Positions 12,410-21,479 of a stretch of DNA of 64,000 nucleotides are shown one piece after another. Numbering within the stretch: position 1 is the stretch's first letter; each line of letters begins with the position of its first letter. The stretch covers positions 1-64,000 of the forward strand of contig WHUX01000075.1 of NCBI GenBank assembly GCA_015179025.1, given 5' to 3'. The notes beneath the pieces were generated by a model. It had not been told where the DNA came from. It did not search any database and saw nothing but the letters and a program-made list of their open reading frames with translations. The stretch is from Terfezia claveryi (lineage: Eukaryota > Ascomycota > Pezizomycetes > Pezizales > Pezizaceae). The position numbers and the translations under genes are program-made.

Positions 12410-13960
12410 AAAGGGGGGGATGAAAGGCTGAAGTACCAAAATCAGGTGGTACTGAAACCTGATAATCTCGATCTGGTGGCCAATAGCCCTGCTGTGGCTG
12501 ATGCTGATGCTGATGCGAACCCCGGAGTAGATCTCCTTCTGCGGATACGACGGGCATATGCGGAGGATGACCTGGTTAAGGATATAATCACCGCAGTGGA
12601 GTCTGGACAGTGCCGTCACACCAAGATTTCCCTAGCCGAGTGCACCACTCAGAACGGCCTCCTATACCACCTAGATCGCCTCTATATACCTGAAGGGGAG
12701 CTGCAGATGCAGCTGATCAAGGAACACCATGATACCCTGGCTGCGGGTCATCCTGGGGTAGCTAAAACGTTGGAGCTGCTAGCTAGGCAATATACATGGT
12801 TTGACCAACGGAAGAAGGTGGAGCGGTACATACGGAACTGCCATGTTTGCAAGCATGCTAAGCCTACCCGTCATGCTCCTTATGGACCCTGAAGCCCCTG
12901 GAGATCTCAGACCAACCTTGGCAACACCTAACCATGGACTTTGTAACTGGGTTGCCGGAGGATTGGGGTTTAACACTATTCTTATGGTAGTAGACCAATT
13001 GACCAAAATGAGGCATGTTATACCTTGCCATGATACCTGTTCTGCCCGGGACCTCGCCGGCCTCTACCTCAACCATGTATTCCACTACCATGGTCTCCCC
13101 AAGTCTGTCGTCTCGGACCGCGGCCCCCAATTCGTCTCGGACTTCTGGAAGGTATTCTGCGAGCTTCTGGGAATCAACGTACACCTCTCCACGGCGTATC
13201 ACCCCCAAACAGATGGTCAGTCCGAGCGAATGAATGCAATCATAGAGCAGTACCTGAGAGCATACGTCAATTACCAGCAAAACAACTGGGTTTGCTGCTG
13301 GCAACCTGTGAGTTCGCCGCTAACAACCATTTCTCGGAGTCTCTAAAAACCTCCCCGTTCCTGGCCAATTATGGCTGGCACCCTCGTTTCGTGGACTCTC
13401 TAGCACCTCTGCACAAGGCTAGGGAGAACACTCCAGCTAAGGAGTTCGCCATGGAGATTGCTGAGTTGCACTCCACACTAAGAGCTGAACTGGTATATGC
13501 TCAAGCTAGGCAAGCGGAGTATACCAACGGATCATGGTTGCCAGCCCCCAGGTATCAGCCAGGAGATAAGGTGTGGCTCTCCAGCAGGCACTTCCGGACG
13601 GAACGGCCATCTCGCAAGCTCGACCATAAGTTCCTGGGTCCATTCGAGGTGGTGGCCGCTGTGGGCACTCATGCCTATCGATTGAGGTTCCCCAAGGACA
13701 TCAAGCGCCACCTGGTTGTACACGTATTGGAAATTGAGCCAGCGGCTGACGATCCCCTCCCAGGGCAGAAACACCCCCCACCCCCTCCAGTGGTTATCGA
13801 AGGTAAAGAGGAATGGGAGGTGGAGGAAGTGCTGGACTCGCGAAAGAGGTATAGGCATCTGCATTACAAGGTTAAATGGGTGGGAGACGAGGAGGCTACC
13901 TGGCAACCCGCTGAGGACCTGGAAAATGCTCAGGATCTGGTCTCCCTATTCCATCAGTGA
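12410..13960 (+). pseudogene. Gypsy integrase with C-terminal chromodomain, frameshifted
   Basis: The HHCC zinc-binding region reads HHDTLAAGHPGVAKTLELLA and CHVCKHAK (12725-12870). The DD35E core includes VVSDRGPQFVSDFWKVF and STAYHPQTDGQSERMN (13105-13240). The C-terminal GPF-like element reads KFLGPFEVVAAVGTHAYRL, and the frame ends in a chromodomain (VEEVLDSRKRYRHLHYKVKW, then EATWQPAEDLENAQDLV) that stops at 13958. Frame changes near 12890, 12965 and 13290 need one-base corrections. Chromodomains steer insertion to modified histones. Confidence 0.93.
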
Positions 13961-14176
13961 TACCCGAGGAAGCCCCGTCCGGTTGACTGATCTGCCCATG
14001 TCTGAGTTGGGGTTCTTGTCCTTGTTGTTGTTGTCTCTGTTATCACCTGCAACACAGGTGATGGGTCTTTGTTGTTGTTTGGAGTTGGAGTCCTTGTCGT
14101 TGCCTTTGTTGTTGTTGTTTCCTGTGTCAATTTTGCCGGTTGTTGTGCCCAAGCCTACTAATCGCTGGAGCTCCAG

Positions 14177-14192
14177 CCTAAAGGGGGGATAG
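14177..14192 (+). other. polypurine tract of the Gypsy element
   Basis: CCTAAAGGGGGGATAG directly abuts the TG of the 3' LTR at 14193. A G-rich purine run in this place primes plus-strand DNA synthesis in LTR retrotransposons. Confidence 0.85.
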
Positions 14193-14736
14193 TGTCACAA
14201 CCGTGTTCTTAGCCTTGATTTGACACTCGAACAGGCTTGTTTGGGTGTCGTGCTGTTTTGACACTCGAACAGGCTTGTTTGGGTGTCATTGATGGGTTAT
14301 TGTTACCTTGCTTGGCTTCCGAGATAAGGGAAGCTTATTCCTTCCATTGCCCTGGCCCGGAATTATGTATATATAGCCCCTGTCCCTCATACTGTCATTG
14401 AATCCCTATCCAACGTCTTGTATACCCAATACAGGGCCTTGTTTCTCTCCACGTTGGTGCATCTCCCTTGTGCACCTCCTTGTCTCGCCTCGACTCTGCA
14501 GCCCTGCTGCCCACCCTGCGAACCTCCTTGCCTTGCCTTGCCTTGCCTTGCCTCGCCTTTTCTCTGCAGCCCTGCTGCCTCCTACTACTCCCGTGTGCCT
14601 CTCTCGCCCTCGCCCTTGCCCCCGTCCTAGCCTTTCCCCTAGTCACACATGTAGCGTTCCTACATGTGTGTTACCCTAGCCTTGCCCTTGCCCCGGCGTA
14701 CCCCTTGGTCGCCTTGTTCCCAGAGCCGTCGTCACA
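14193..14736 (+). repeat. 3' LTR of the Gypsy element
   Basis: It is 544 nt, TG..CA, and matches the 5' LTR at about 95% identity by hand alignment. The two hairpins sit at 14222-14249 and 14260-14287. It is followed directly by the second TATAC target copy. Confidence 0.96.
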
Positions 14737-14741
14737 TATAC
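14737..14741. other. target-site duplication, right copy (TATAC)
   Basis: This is identical to 8564-8568. The LINE coding sequence resumes at this point. Confidence 0.95.
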
Positions 14742-15732
14742 CAGACAAGGACTCCAATATCAGAAGCCTTCCATCTAAGCGAGGCAGACCTCACAGAACT
14801 ATCATAGGATAACAGGGAGAACACAACACCCTTCCTACTAATCTATAGGGTAATCATAGACCCCAAATCTGAGCTTTCCAAGCACCTAGACTATTGGGCA
14901 GCAGGTATAGGCTCAATCTAGGAAGAGGGCTAGAGAGTGTGCTATACAGACGGTATGGGAAAGAAAGGTTTAGTAGCAAGTGGAGTCTACAGTGAGGACC
15001 AGACAGGAGGCTCCTCCGACAATTACGAAGATTACTTAGGAGACCGAGCCATAGTAGCAGATGGCGAACTCATCGCAATGCAACTAGCCCTCCACAAGGA
15101 AGACACAGATATGCTAGCAATCTTGTCAGATTCCCAAGTGGCAATCCAGGCAGTCTACAACATGAGTTTAGGCTCCCCTCCTAAATCAGGCATTGAAAGC
15201 AGCATCAAGTCCCTCTTAATAAGCAACCCGCACAGGGACATGCAGATATCTTGGGTTAGGGGCCACCTAGGCATTCCAGGTAATGAGAAGGTAGACCACA
15301 CCATAAGCCTCCAGTCACATTTGGGGGAATTTACAGTCCAGAAATGTATAGTTACAGAAGGGGGTCTCCGGGTGTCCTCTAAAGCCATGTGGAAGGAAGC
15401 AAGAACTAGAGTAGGGCATAGTATGACAAGGATGGAATAGAACCGCCATGCCCTTTCAGCTTACACTTGGTTACGATCGAATAAAGGCCTACAGAAAAGT
15501 TGGCTCCACTATATTGGTAAAGCAGACTTAGCAGAATGTGCATATGGACACCCCACCGAGACAGGCGAGCATATCGTCTTCAAGTGCCCACGCTTCGATT
15601 ATTATCAGAGAACACTATTGGGGGAAAAGAGCAACTGGGAGGATCTCAATAAACCGGAATAGAGAAAGGAGGGGGAGGAAACGTATGAGGCCACAGAGGC
15701 CTTTTTCGGGCTCTTATTCCGAGAGCTCACAT
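14742..15732 (+). pseudogene. LINE ORF2, RNase H and C-terminal part, broken
   Basis: The RNase H domain reads YTDGMGKKGLVASGVY (first Asp, near 14942), ADGELIAMQLAL (Glu), LSDSQVAIQAVYNM (second Asp) and WVRGHLGIPGNEKVDHT (His..Asp). All catalytic residues are present. A TAG at 15438 falls where the copy at 18.2 kb has Trp (TGG), and a second TAG near 15660 likewise. The C-terminal Cys/His segment (GHPTETGEHIVFKCPRF) has lost one Cys to Tyr relative to the other copy. The product would have degraded the RNA strand of LINE hybrids. Confidence 0.93.
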
Positions 15733-16055
15733 AATATACAGTCCTTTTATTACAGTCACATCTTTACAGTTATTATAAGTCCCCTTTGTATATAGTTCTT
15801 ATTCTAGTTATTTATAATCATAGTTTTACAGCCAGTTCAGGAGGCGAGCTCAGTTAGGCTCTCGAGTCATCGGCTAAGTCCATTAGTGACAGCATGGGGC
15901 AGCATCTCTTTTGTTCCTTTTATTGTATTTAGTTTGCACGAGTCTGGCAGATTAACTTGCCTTACCCTTGAATCCACCGAGCTTCCAAGTGGCTCCTCAT
16001 AGCCCCCCTATAGGGCTGCATAGGAGTACTGAGTATTTAAAAAAAAAAAAAAAAT
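15733..16055 (+). other. LINE 3' UTR with conserved boxes, terminal hairpin and poly-A
   Basis: It contains GGCAGATTAACTTGCC (15949-15964), a TTGAATCCACC box, then a hairpin (15990-16026; CTCCTCATAGCCC paired with GGGCTGCATAGGAG), AGTATTT and about 16 As. The same order recurs at 19229-19345 and in truncated form at several other sites in the window. It is probably the recognition end used by the LINE RT. Confidence 0.85.
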
Positions 16056-16757
16056 ACAAGAATATTCTTATTTTTGGCTTAGTCACCATACATATGCTTG
16101 TATCGAGAGAAGCGCTAAACCACAAATAGGTACTTATCGATAAGAAATCACCAACCAGCTAGAAATTACTCCGCAGAGTGCTTCTCCAGAGAATCACATA
16201 CCGCGAAAACAACTGAGAATAATGGCCTTTTCTTCCAAATCTACGGTTGTCCAGCAGCGTCAGGCATAGTCGGAACTTGAGCGTCAAGCCATCAAGTCAT
16301 ATGCCGAACAAAATCCCAAATCGACGTGGCGATATATCAAACGTTGGTTTGAATCAGCGAATCCGAGCAAGCAGCTTACTCGGTCCCAAATCAGTAAAAT
16401 CCTGAATCCCAAAAGACCTCGTGGACTCTCTGATGTTGATCCAGTCCAAGGACAAACGCTACGACTTGGATCTAAGCGACTAAAAACTGGTAGATACACG
16501 AAGTTAGAGTCTGCACTATTCCAGTGGCAGCAGTTGATGCAAAAGCGAGGAGTTGCAATATCAATTCAACGCAGGCATCTGCATGTTCAGCGCAGGATCA
16601 CTGACATTTTGGTGGCTCCCGGAGGCGCTTCCGCAACATTTCCTACCACTAGTCAGCTTCATTTCATAGTGACCTATTTTCTCTTGCTATAAGCATATAT
16701 TGGATACAAGCATACTTCTCCCAGTCCGAACGATATGCTTGTATCCAGAGTCCTCTG
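16056..16757 (+). mobile_element. pogo/Fot1-like DNA transposon fragment with degenerate transposase N-terminus
   Basis: The right end GTATCCAGAGTCCTCTG with flanking TA matches the right inverted repeat of the element at 49461-50688, and the interiors match too. The left end is missing because the LINE poly-A joins it at 16056. From 16221 the plus strand reads MAFSSKSTVVQQRQA, then IKRWFESANPSKQLTRSQIS and RYTKLESALFQWQQLMQKRG. These resemble the two helix-turn-helix domains of pogo/CENP-B-type transposases. No DDE domain follows. Confidence 0.75.
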
Positions 16758-16759
16758 TA

Positions 16760-18150
16760 ACCCGGCAATTTGGCCCGTTCAGGCCGTTCAGGCCGCCCAG
16801 GCCATCCAGACAGGTGGGCGGTGCGATCGTTCTTAGGAAGCCGCCCCCCCGGTGGCTAGCCGGCTGCGGAGTAATTCGTATGCCGGAAGAGAGGAGTAAA
16901 GGCCACTGGAGATATTCCTGATAACTAACCGACAGCCTACCTACCAGCTACGCCCTGGCCCACTTGGAGCCCCGAAAAGCTCGAAAACCAACGCTGAGGT
17001 CGGAGTGGGAGGGGCGGACAACAACTCGGAAACTGACATTTCGGTTCTCGGGGGGTCCGCCCCAACAAAGTCATGAACCAACTTCCGAGGCGGGAATGGG
17101 AGGGAACACTCCAAGTCGTGCAAGTGCTAGGTAGGCTGACAGGTCACCTCTCGGGCATATCTTCGACATATGCTTTGGTTAGTAAGGTGTGGTCGGGTGT
17201 TGCCTGCCGACGCATCCAAAACGTCTCACAGATTTCACCGGGTCACCTTGCGAGACCCTGAGGGCCATGGGTGTCACAGAGATATAGCTTCACAAAGAGT
17301 TCGGGTCTGAAACACCATTCTCCATTGTGACAATCTCCCGACATACCTTGGTAGCCGGAAAGGAGACTAAAAACTCCCGAGCGGCAGCCACCATCTCGTA
17401 GGGGTTGGTGGGCTCGACAGGACGGTTCTAAAGCCGGGGTCGGTCCCAGCGAGCCTCATGCTCCATCCTTCGGTGATCAGCCACTCGTGTGAACTCAATA
17501 TCTAGGCAGTCTTAACTGTTAAGCTCCCCTTCGAGTCCTGGTGGGGGCCTCGGGAACTCGTCGCAGCGTGCTCACCTCCCTGCAGTGGTGAGAGCAGAAG
17601 GTCGCCGTTCCCTATGCAACTCAGGTATGTGCCACTCGACTGATAGTCTTAACTGCTACACCCGTCCTTCGAGTCCTGGTGGGGGCCCCTGACAGTCGAA
17701 GGCTGTAGAGGGTCGAAATGCACCTGGGGTCGGGTTAGGGCAGAGACAGCAACTCGTCATAGAGGAAGCACCCCCAGTCGTATATAATAGACCAGCACTC
17801 ATCGTGGGACTGAGCTAAGGCGATGACTCCCGGAAGTCGAAATACACCTGGGGGGAGTTAGGGCAGAGAAAGCAACTCACCGATGATGGAGGGGTAGCAT
17901 AGTCTGCACTGAAGTGAGCGAAGCTTTAGCGAAGGGGCTTAAGGTGCAAAGGGCGCATTTAATTCTCATCAGGTACGAAAGTATCATTCCTAATATACTG
18001 GGTTAACGCTCCAGACCACTATGTGCAAGTGCTATTTAGGATGACAGGTCACTCAAAACCTATTTATGATCAAAAGATGAGTCCGAGCATACCTATCCAG
18101 GAGGGTAGGGAGATCATGATGAGATTAATACCAGGGGGGGAAGGGCCCTC
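16760..18150. repeat. GC-rich repeat block without a supported gene
   Basis: This stretch is more GC-rich than its surroundings and shows internal repeats. There is an AGGCCGTTC-type 9-bp array at 16783-16815. There are two copies of a CTTCGAGTCCTGGTGGGGGCC-like unit (about 17509-17550 and 17645-17688). A GTCGAAATNCACCTGGGG..GTTAGGGCAGAGA unit also occurs twice (about 17711-17756 and 17836-17880). A GTGCAAGTGCTA..TGACAGGTCAC direct repeat lies at 17118-17148 and 18021-18051. No open frame here has recognisable protein motifs. It is probably an old non-coding transposon or a tandem duplication. Confidence 0.6.
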
Positions 18151-19345
18151 CCTGGGAGCTGACTATTCTAGAGGAAGGTTGGAGAGTTTGCTACACAGAT
18201 GGTACAGGGCGGAGAGGGGTGGTAGCGAGCGGAGTCCATAGCGAAGACCGGACAGGATCCCCCCCTAAGGACTATGGCGGCTACTTGGGAGACCAGGCCA
18301 CAGTAATGGACGGTGAACTCTACGCGATGCAACTGGCGGTAAGCAACGAAGATGCAGACATGCTAACCATCCTCTCGGACTCGCAAGCAGCAATCCAATC
18401 GATATACAACATGAGCACCGGCTCCCCTCCCCGCTCTAGTATTGAGAGGGGAATCAAGGCTCAGTTAACCTCAAACCCGCACAGAGACCTTCAGCTAGCA
18501 TGGGTAAGAGGCCACCTCGGCATCCCAGGTAATGAGAAAGCGGACCAGATTGCCTGTTTTCAGTCCCACCTAGGAGAAGTAACAGGCCACAAACGGACCA
18601 TTACAGAAGGGGGTCTCCGCGAGTCATCCAAAGCCACCCGCAAGGAAGCGAGAACAAGAGCCGGATACGGGATCAGGAGAACGGAGTGGAACCGACATGC
18701 CCTCTCAGCCTTCATATGGACCCGCACGAACAGAGGCCCCCAGAAGAGCTGGCTATATCACATCGGCAAGGCAGAATCAGCAGAGTGCGCATGCGGACAC
18801 CCCACCGAGACAGGAGAGCATATCGTCTTTACTTGCCCACGCTTCAACCATTACCGGAGGACCCTGTTGGGGGCAAGGAGCAGCTGGGAAGAGCTTGACA
18901 AAGCGGATTGGAGAAAGGAAGGGGAGGATAGTTACGAAGCCACGGAGGCCTTCTTCGGGTTATTATATAAAGAATTCACTTGACGGGTTCTTATGAGTAC
19001 AAGTTAGCCCTTTCAGTTCATATTTTGTTTCTTCCCGCATTGTCGGAGTTAGCCACGAGTTTCTTTGGTATCAGTTCTAACATTGACGAATCCCTTTTGT
19101 ACGAGTTCACCTTACTTTCCAGTCCTTCAAGTTCATCAAGTTTCGGTCGAGCCCCAGTCAGGCCTTCGGGTCATCGGCTAGTCCGTTAATGACAGCATGG
19201 GGTCTTCTCCAAGTTCCTGTATTTAGCTTGCGTGGGGTTGGCAGATTAACTTGCCTCTCCCTTGAATCCACCGGGTTTCCGCGTGGCTCCTCATAGCCCC
19301 CCTAACGGGGCTGCATAGGAGTACTAAGTATTTAAAAAAAAAAAA
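18150..19345 (+). mobile_element. 5'-truncated second LINE copy (RNase H end and 3' tail)
   Basis: Similarity to the LINE 3' part starts near 18150 and runs to a poly-A at about 19333-19355. The 3' UTR boxes, hairpin (19287-19322) and AAGTATTT before the poly-A match the first copy. Truncation at the 5' end is the normal outcome of target-primed reverse transcription. It is more GC-rich and less mutated than the first copy. Confidence 0.88.
18192..18983 (+). CDS. LINE RNase H domain, open frame, 263 codons
   Basis: The frame opens at YTDGTGRRGVVASGV (18192) and runs uninterrupted to TGA at 18981-18983. It carries the full type-I RNase H set: D in YTDG, E in MDGELYAMQLAV, D in LSDSQAAIQSIYNM and WVRGHLGIPGNEKADQIA. 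A C-terminal C-x-C..H..C segment (CACGHPTETGEHIVFTC) is intact. There is no ATG at the 5' end because the LINE is truncated, so translation would need an upstream start. It is most likely a dead-on-arrival copy that is young enough to lack stops. Confidence 0.8.
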   Translation, partial: YTDGTGRRGVVASGVHSEDRTGSPPKDYGGYLGDQATVMDGELYAMQLAVSNEDADMLTILSDSQAAIQSIYNMSTGSPPRSSIERGIKAQLTSNPHRDLQLAWVRGHLGIPGNEKADQIACFQSHLGEVTGHKRTITEGGLRESSKATRKEARTRAGYGIRRTEWNRHALSAFIWTRTNRGPQKSWLYHIGKAESAECACGHPTETGEHIVFTCPRFNHYRRTLLGARSSWEELDKADWRKEGEDSYEATEAFFGLLYKEFT

Positions 19346-19352
19346 AAAAAAA

Positions 19353-19440
19353 AAAAGGCCATCAGGCCGTTGAGGCCGTTTAGGCTATGTAGGCCGTCTA
19401 GGCAGTCCAGGCGGTCCAGGGTGGTCCAGGCCGCACTCAC
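19353..19440. repeat. degenerate AGGCCGTT minisatellite
   Basis: This is a run of 9-10 bp units of the type CAGGCCGTT, with variants such as AGGCCGTCT and AGGCAGTCC, following the second LINE poly-A. A related shorter array lies at 16783-16815, before the GC-rich block. The two may be one array split by insertion of the intervening material. Confidence 0.65.
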
Positions 19441-20100
19441 CTCGGCCGGGGTCGCCCCAGGCGGTTTCGCCGTGCACAGGCCTCGGTCCCAGGCAAGGCT
19501 GCGGGCGACCTGAACAATGGCCGGCCCGTTGCATATACTAGCTAGGGGCTCGAGCATAGTTTGCGTAGGCGGAAGTTCAAGCTGACGTCTGTGTCTACCA
19601 AGAGCTTGTAAGTTTGGAGGGCTCGATATAAAGGAACGTTCTTAGCTGATATCCACGCTGAACGTAAAAGACTGTTATATTCACTACACGTTGGTATGTC
19701 GGGGAAGGAACACCCCATTGTCAACAACATCAACGACATAAGAACACTCTTCATTCCTACTTATCCACGAGTCCACGACGCCATACTCACCTAATCATTA
19801 GGCCGGTGCTAACCATCTGCCCATGTATCGGCTGCCGGATTGATTTCCAACTGCTCTTTCTCTCTCCATTTTCTTTAAAATCCTAGAATGACTTACATAT
19901 CTCAGCACTTCCACAGCCTATTGCTCCCCCGGGAACGATAAGATGGGTTTGCCCATTTCGTACTTAAGACATATTTTTGGGCGACTTTGGGTATATGAGT
20001 TTTTTCCACCTGCGAGATTTTTGGTTTTCACAATGCGTGGTTTCCACTTGAGCGGCTCTTATTGATTTATTTCCTTACTAAGCGCCTCAGGGAGGTCTTC
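19441..20100. other. intergenic stretch, no gene seen
   Basis: The first 100 bp are GC-rich and the rest is mixed. No open frame has family motifs, and no RNA gene is recognisable. Apparent minus-strand frames here are short and lack protein character. Confidence 0.5.
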
Positions 20101-20290
20101 ACTCATGTTACTTCAGTCAGGCCTCTCAGGGTCGTCGGGCAATATCGGCCAATAGGCGGTTAATGACAGCACGGAAGTTTTCATCTTGTACTTGAGCTTT
20201 TACATGCGATTCCAGTAAAGGGATCATGATGAGCCACCTGGGTTTCCAGTGGATTCAGGACAAGGCAAGTTAATCTGCCAAGTCCAGTAC
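20100..20290. repeat. LINE tail remnants in opposite orientations
   Basis: Positions 20100-20190 resemble the plus-strand 3' UTR (CAGTCAGGCC, TCGTCGG, GTTAATGACAGCA). Positions 20198-20290 are the same UTR's end on the minus strand: GGCAGATTAACTTGCC, GAATCCACTGG, then the hairpin and AAAA when read leftward. A head-to-head arrangement of this kind is a known result of twin priming. Confidence 0.65.
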
Positions 20291-20789
20291 TTAACTGCAA
20301 CATAAACGCTAGAAACGTAAACTCGAGTGCCAATTTGCAAAAGCAAATATAGAGAGGAGACGATTAACTCGAGGGCCAATTGTCCAAACAAAGACGTGAA
20401 CTAAATGGGTATGGCAAGAAGGATAGTAGCAGAATTAATGCATATATGCATAGACTAGATAATTCAAATCCCACCAATACTAAATGAAGGCTTGGCCTAC
20501 ATGAATTCAAATACCCAGGGAAAGAGTCAGAACTACAGGACTAATCATCAAGACCAAGAGGGAATCATAATAACGTTGCACAGGTACAAGCAAAGAAGTG
20601 GCATTAACCCAAGTTACACATATGTTAGTTAAGGTAAACAATCTTGGCTCTCAAGTGAATTCGGTAGCAAGAAAGATACTTTTTAGAACCACCAAGTTAA
20701 TTGTTCTCAAAAAAAATCCCATAACTCTTGATCCTTCGGAACCGCCTTAGCAGCGGGGCGAGTAAGGATCCACTAGTACAGATCAACAG

Positions 20790-21290
20790 TCCTTTGACAG
20801 CTCCTTAAACAAATATTCTCTACCGAACACACATGCAATAAATAGCCACTGATCACCAGCAATCTCTCCTCCAACTTGGGTGCCCATTGGAATCCATTGA
20901 TCCAACTACGGTCCCAAAAACTGCCGTATGTCTTTCATCGCATATTATGGCTAATTGATATATTTAATCTCCACTTAGTGTTCTCGGGACCAAATTGAGC
21001 TAGAAATGAACAATCCGCAGGAGAATTGCCAATGCCTGCGGATCATCGTCTTCCAGACTGATCTCGATGGGAGGAGAGCTTGCATCACTGTTACGGAGTC
21101 TTGAAAGGTGCATTGGCACCAAACATGGCGTGAAAAAGGGAAAAAGCACGACAGAGGCAGTGAGAGTTGACCTGGAACCGCACAGTACGAGCTGTACCTT
21201 TCGAGGGATTAACTAGGATGACGTCGCCATCGGGGTCGAACTGAACGGTTGGCACGTTCGAAGAAACGGAGGCCCTCGGGATGTGATCTC
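20790..21290 (-). pseudogene. BTB-domain paralogue, pseudogene
   Basis: On the minus strand, from about 21290, it reads SNVPTVQFDPDGDVILVNPS, then RTVRFQVNSHCLC, followed by FHAMFGANAPF and a premature stop at 21091. Nucleotide similarity to the intact copy at 22565-23836 then continues leftward to about 20790 through the region encoding WLFIAYAFG, but in shifted frames and with deletions. The central and C-terminal domains are absent. It lies 1.3 kb from the intact copy in the same orientation, so it looks like a decayed tandem duplicate. Confidence 0.82.
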
Positions 21291-21479
21291 GTGCCGTGCA
21301 TATTAAAAACATAATCCACGTACTAGATTGTGAAGGGAGGTAAGCCGAAGGCGTACAAAGCAATCGATAGGTAGCGTCGGAATCGAAGAATATCGTGATA
21401 TATATCATGACTGAAGCTGGCGGGACGTTATGCCGAAGGCGTACCGGAGTCAACTGCGCAGCTCAGCCTCGCTGTGCTG

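Larger units (their letters stand above)
8569..14736 (+). mobile_element. Ty3/Gypsy chromovirus-type LTR retrotransposon, complete but inactive
   Basis: Two 544-bp LTRs (TG..CA ends) flank gag, protease, RT, RNase H, integrase and a C-terminal chromodomain, all on the plus strand. The protein order PR-RT-RH-IN and the chromodomain place it with the Metaviridae chromoviruses. A G-rich polypurine tract sits directly before the 3' LTR. Nonsense changes at 9315, 9564, 10101, 11363, 11417, 11723 and 11939 and frame changes near 12890, 12965 and 13290 make it non-autonomous. Confidence 0.96.
3849..16055 (+). mobile_element. Tad1-like LINE (non-LTR retrotransposon), interrupted by a Gypsy element
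   Basis: A roughly 6-kb non-LTR element remains once the 6.2-kb Gypsy insertion at 8569-14736 is removed. It has a gag-like ORF1 with a zinc knuckle, then ORF2 with an APE-type endonuclease, RT and RNase H. The 3' UTR ends in a hairpin and a run of As at about 16040-16055. This domain order is that of the Tad1/I-like LINEs of fungi. Many in-frame stops are present. No target-site duplication was found, and the sequence after the poly-A matches the interior of a pogo-like element, so the LINE probably landed in that element. Confidence 0.88.

Noticed and set aside
12864..13304. Minus-strand 146-aa ORF
   Set aside because: It is antisense to the Gypsy integrase, which has clear motifs on the plus strand.
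17500..17690. Possible tRNA genes at CTTCGAGTCC
   Set aside because: The bases flanking the loop do not pair as a T stem, and no acceptor stem is found.
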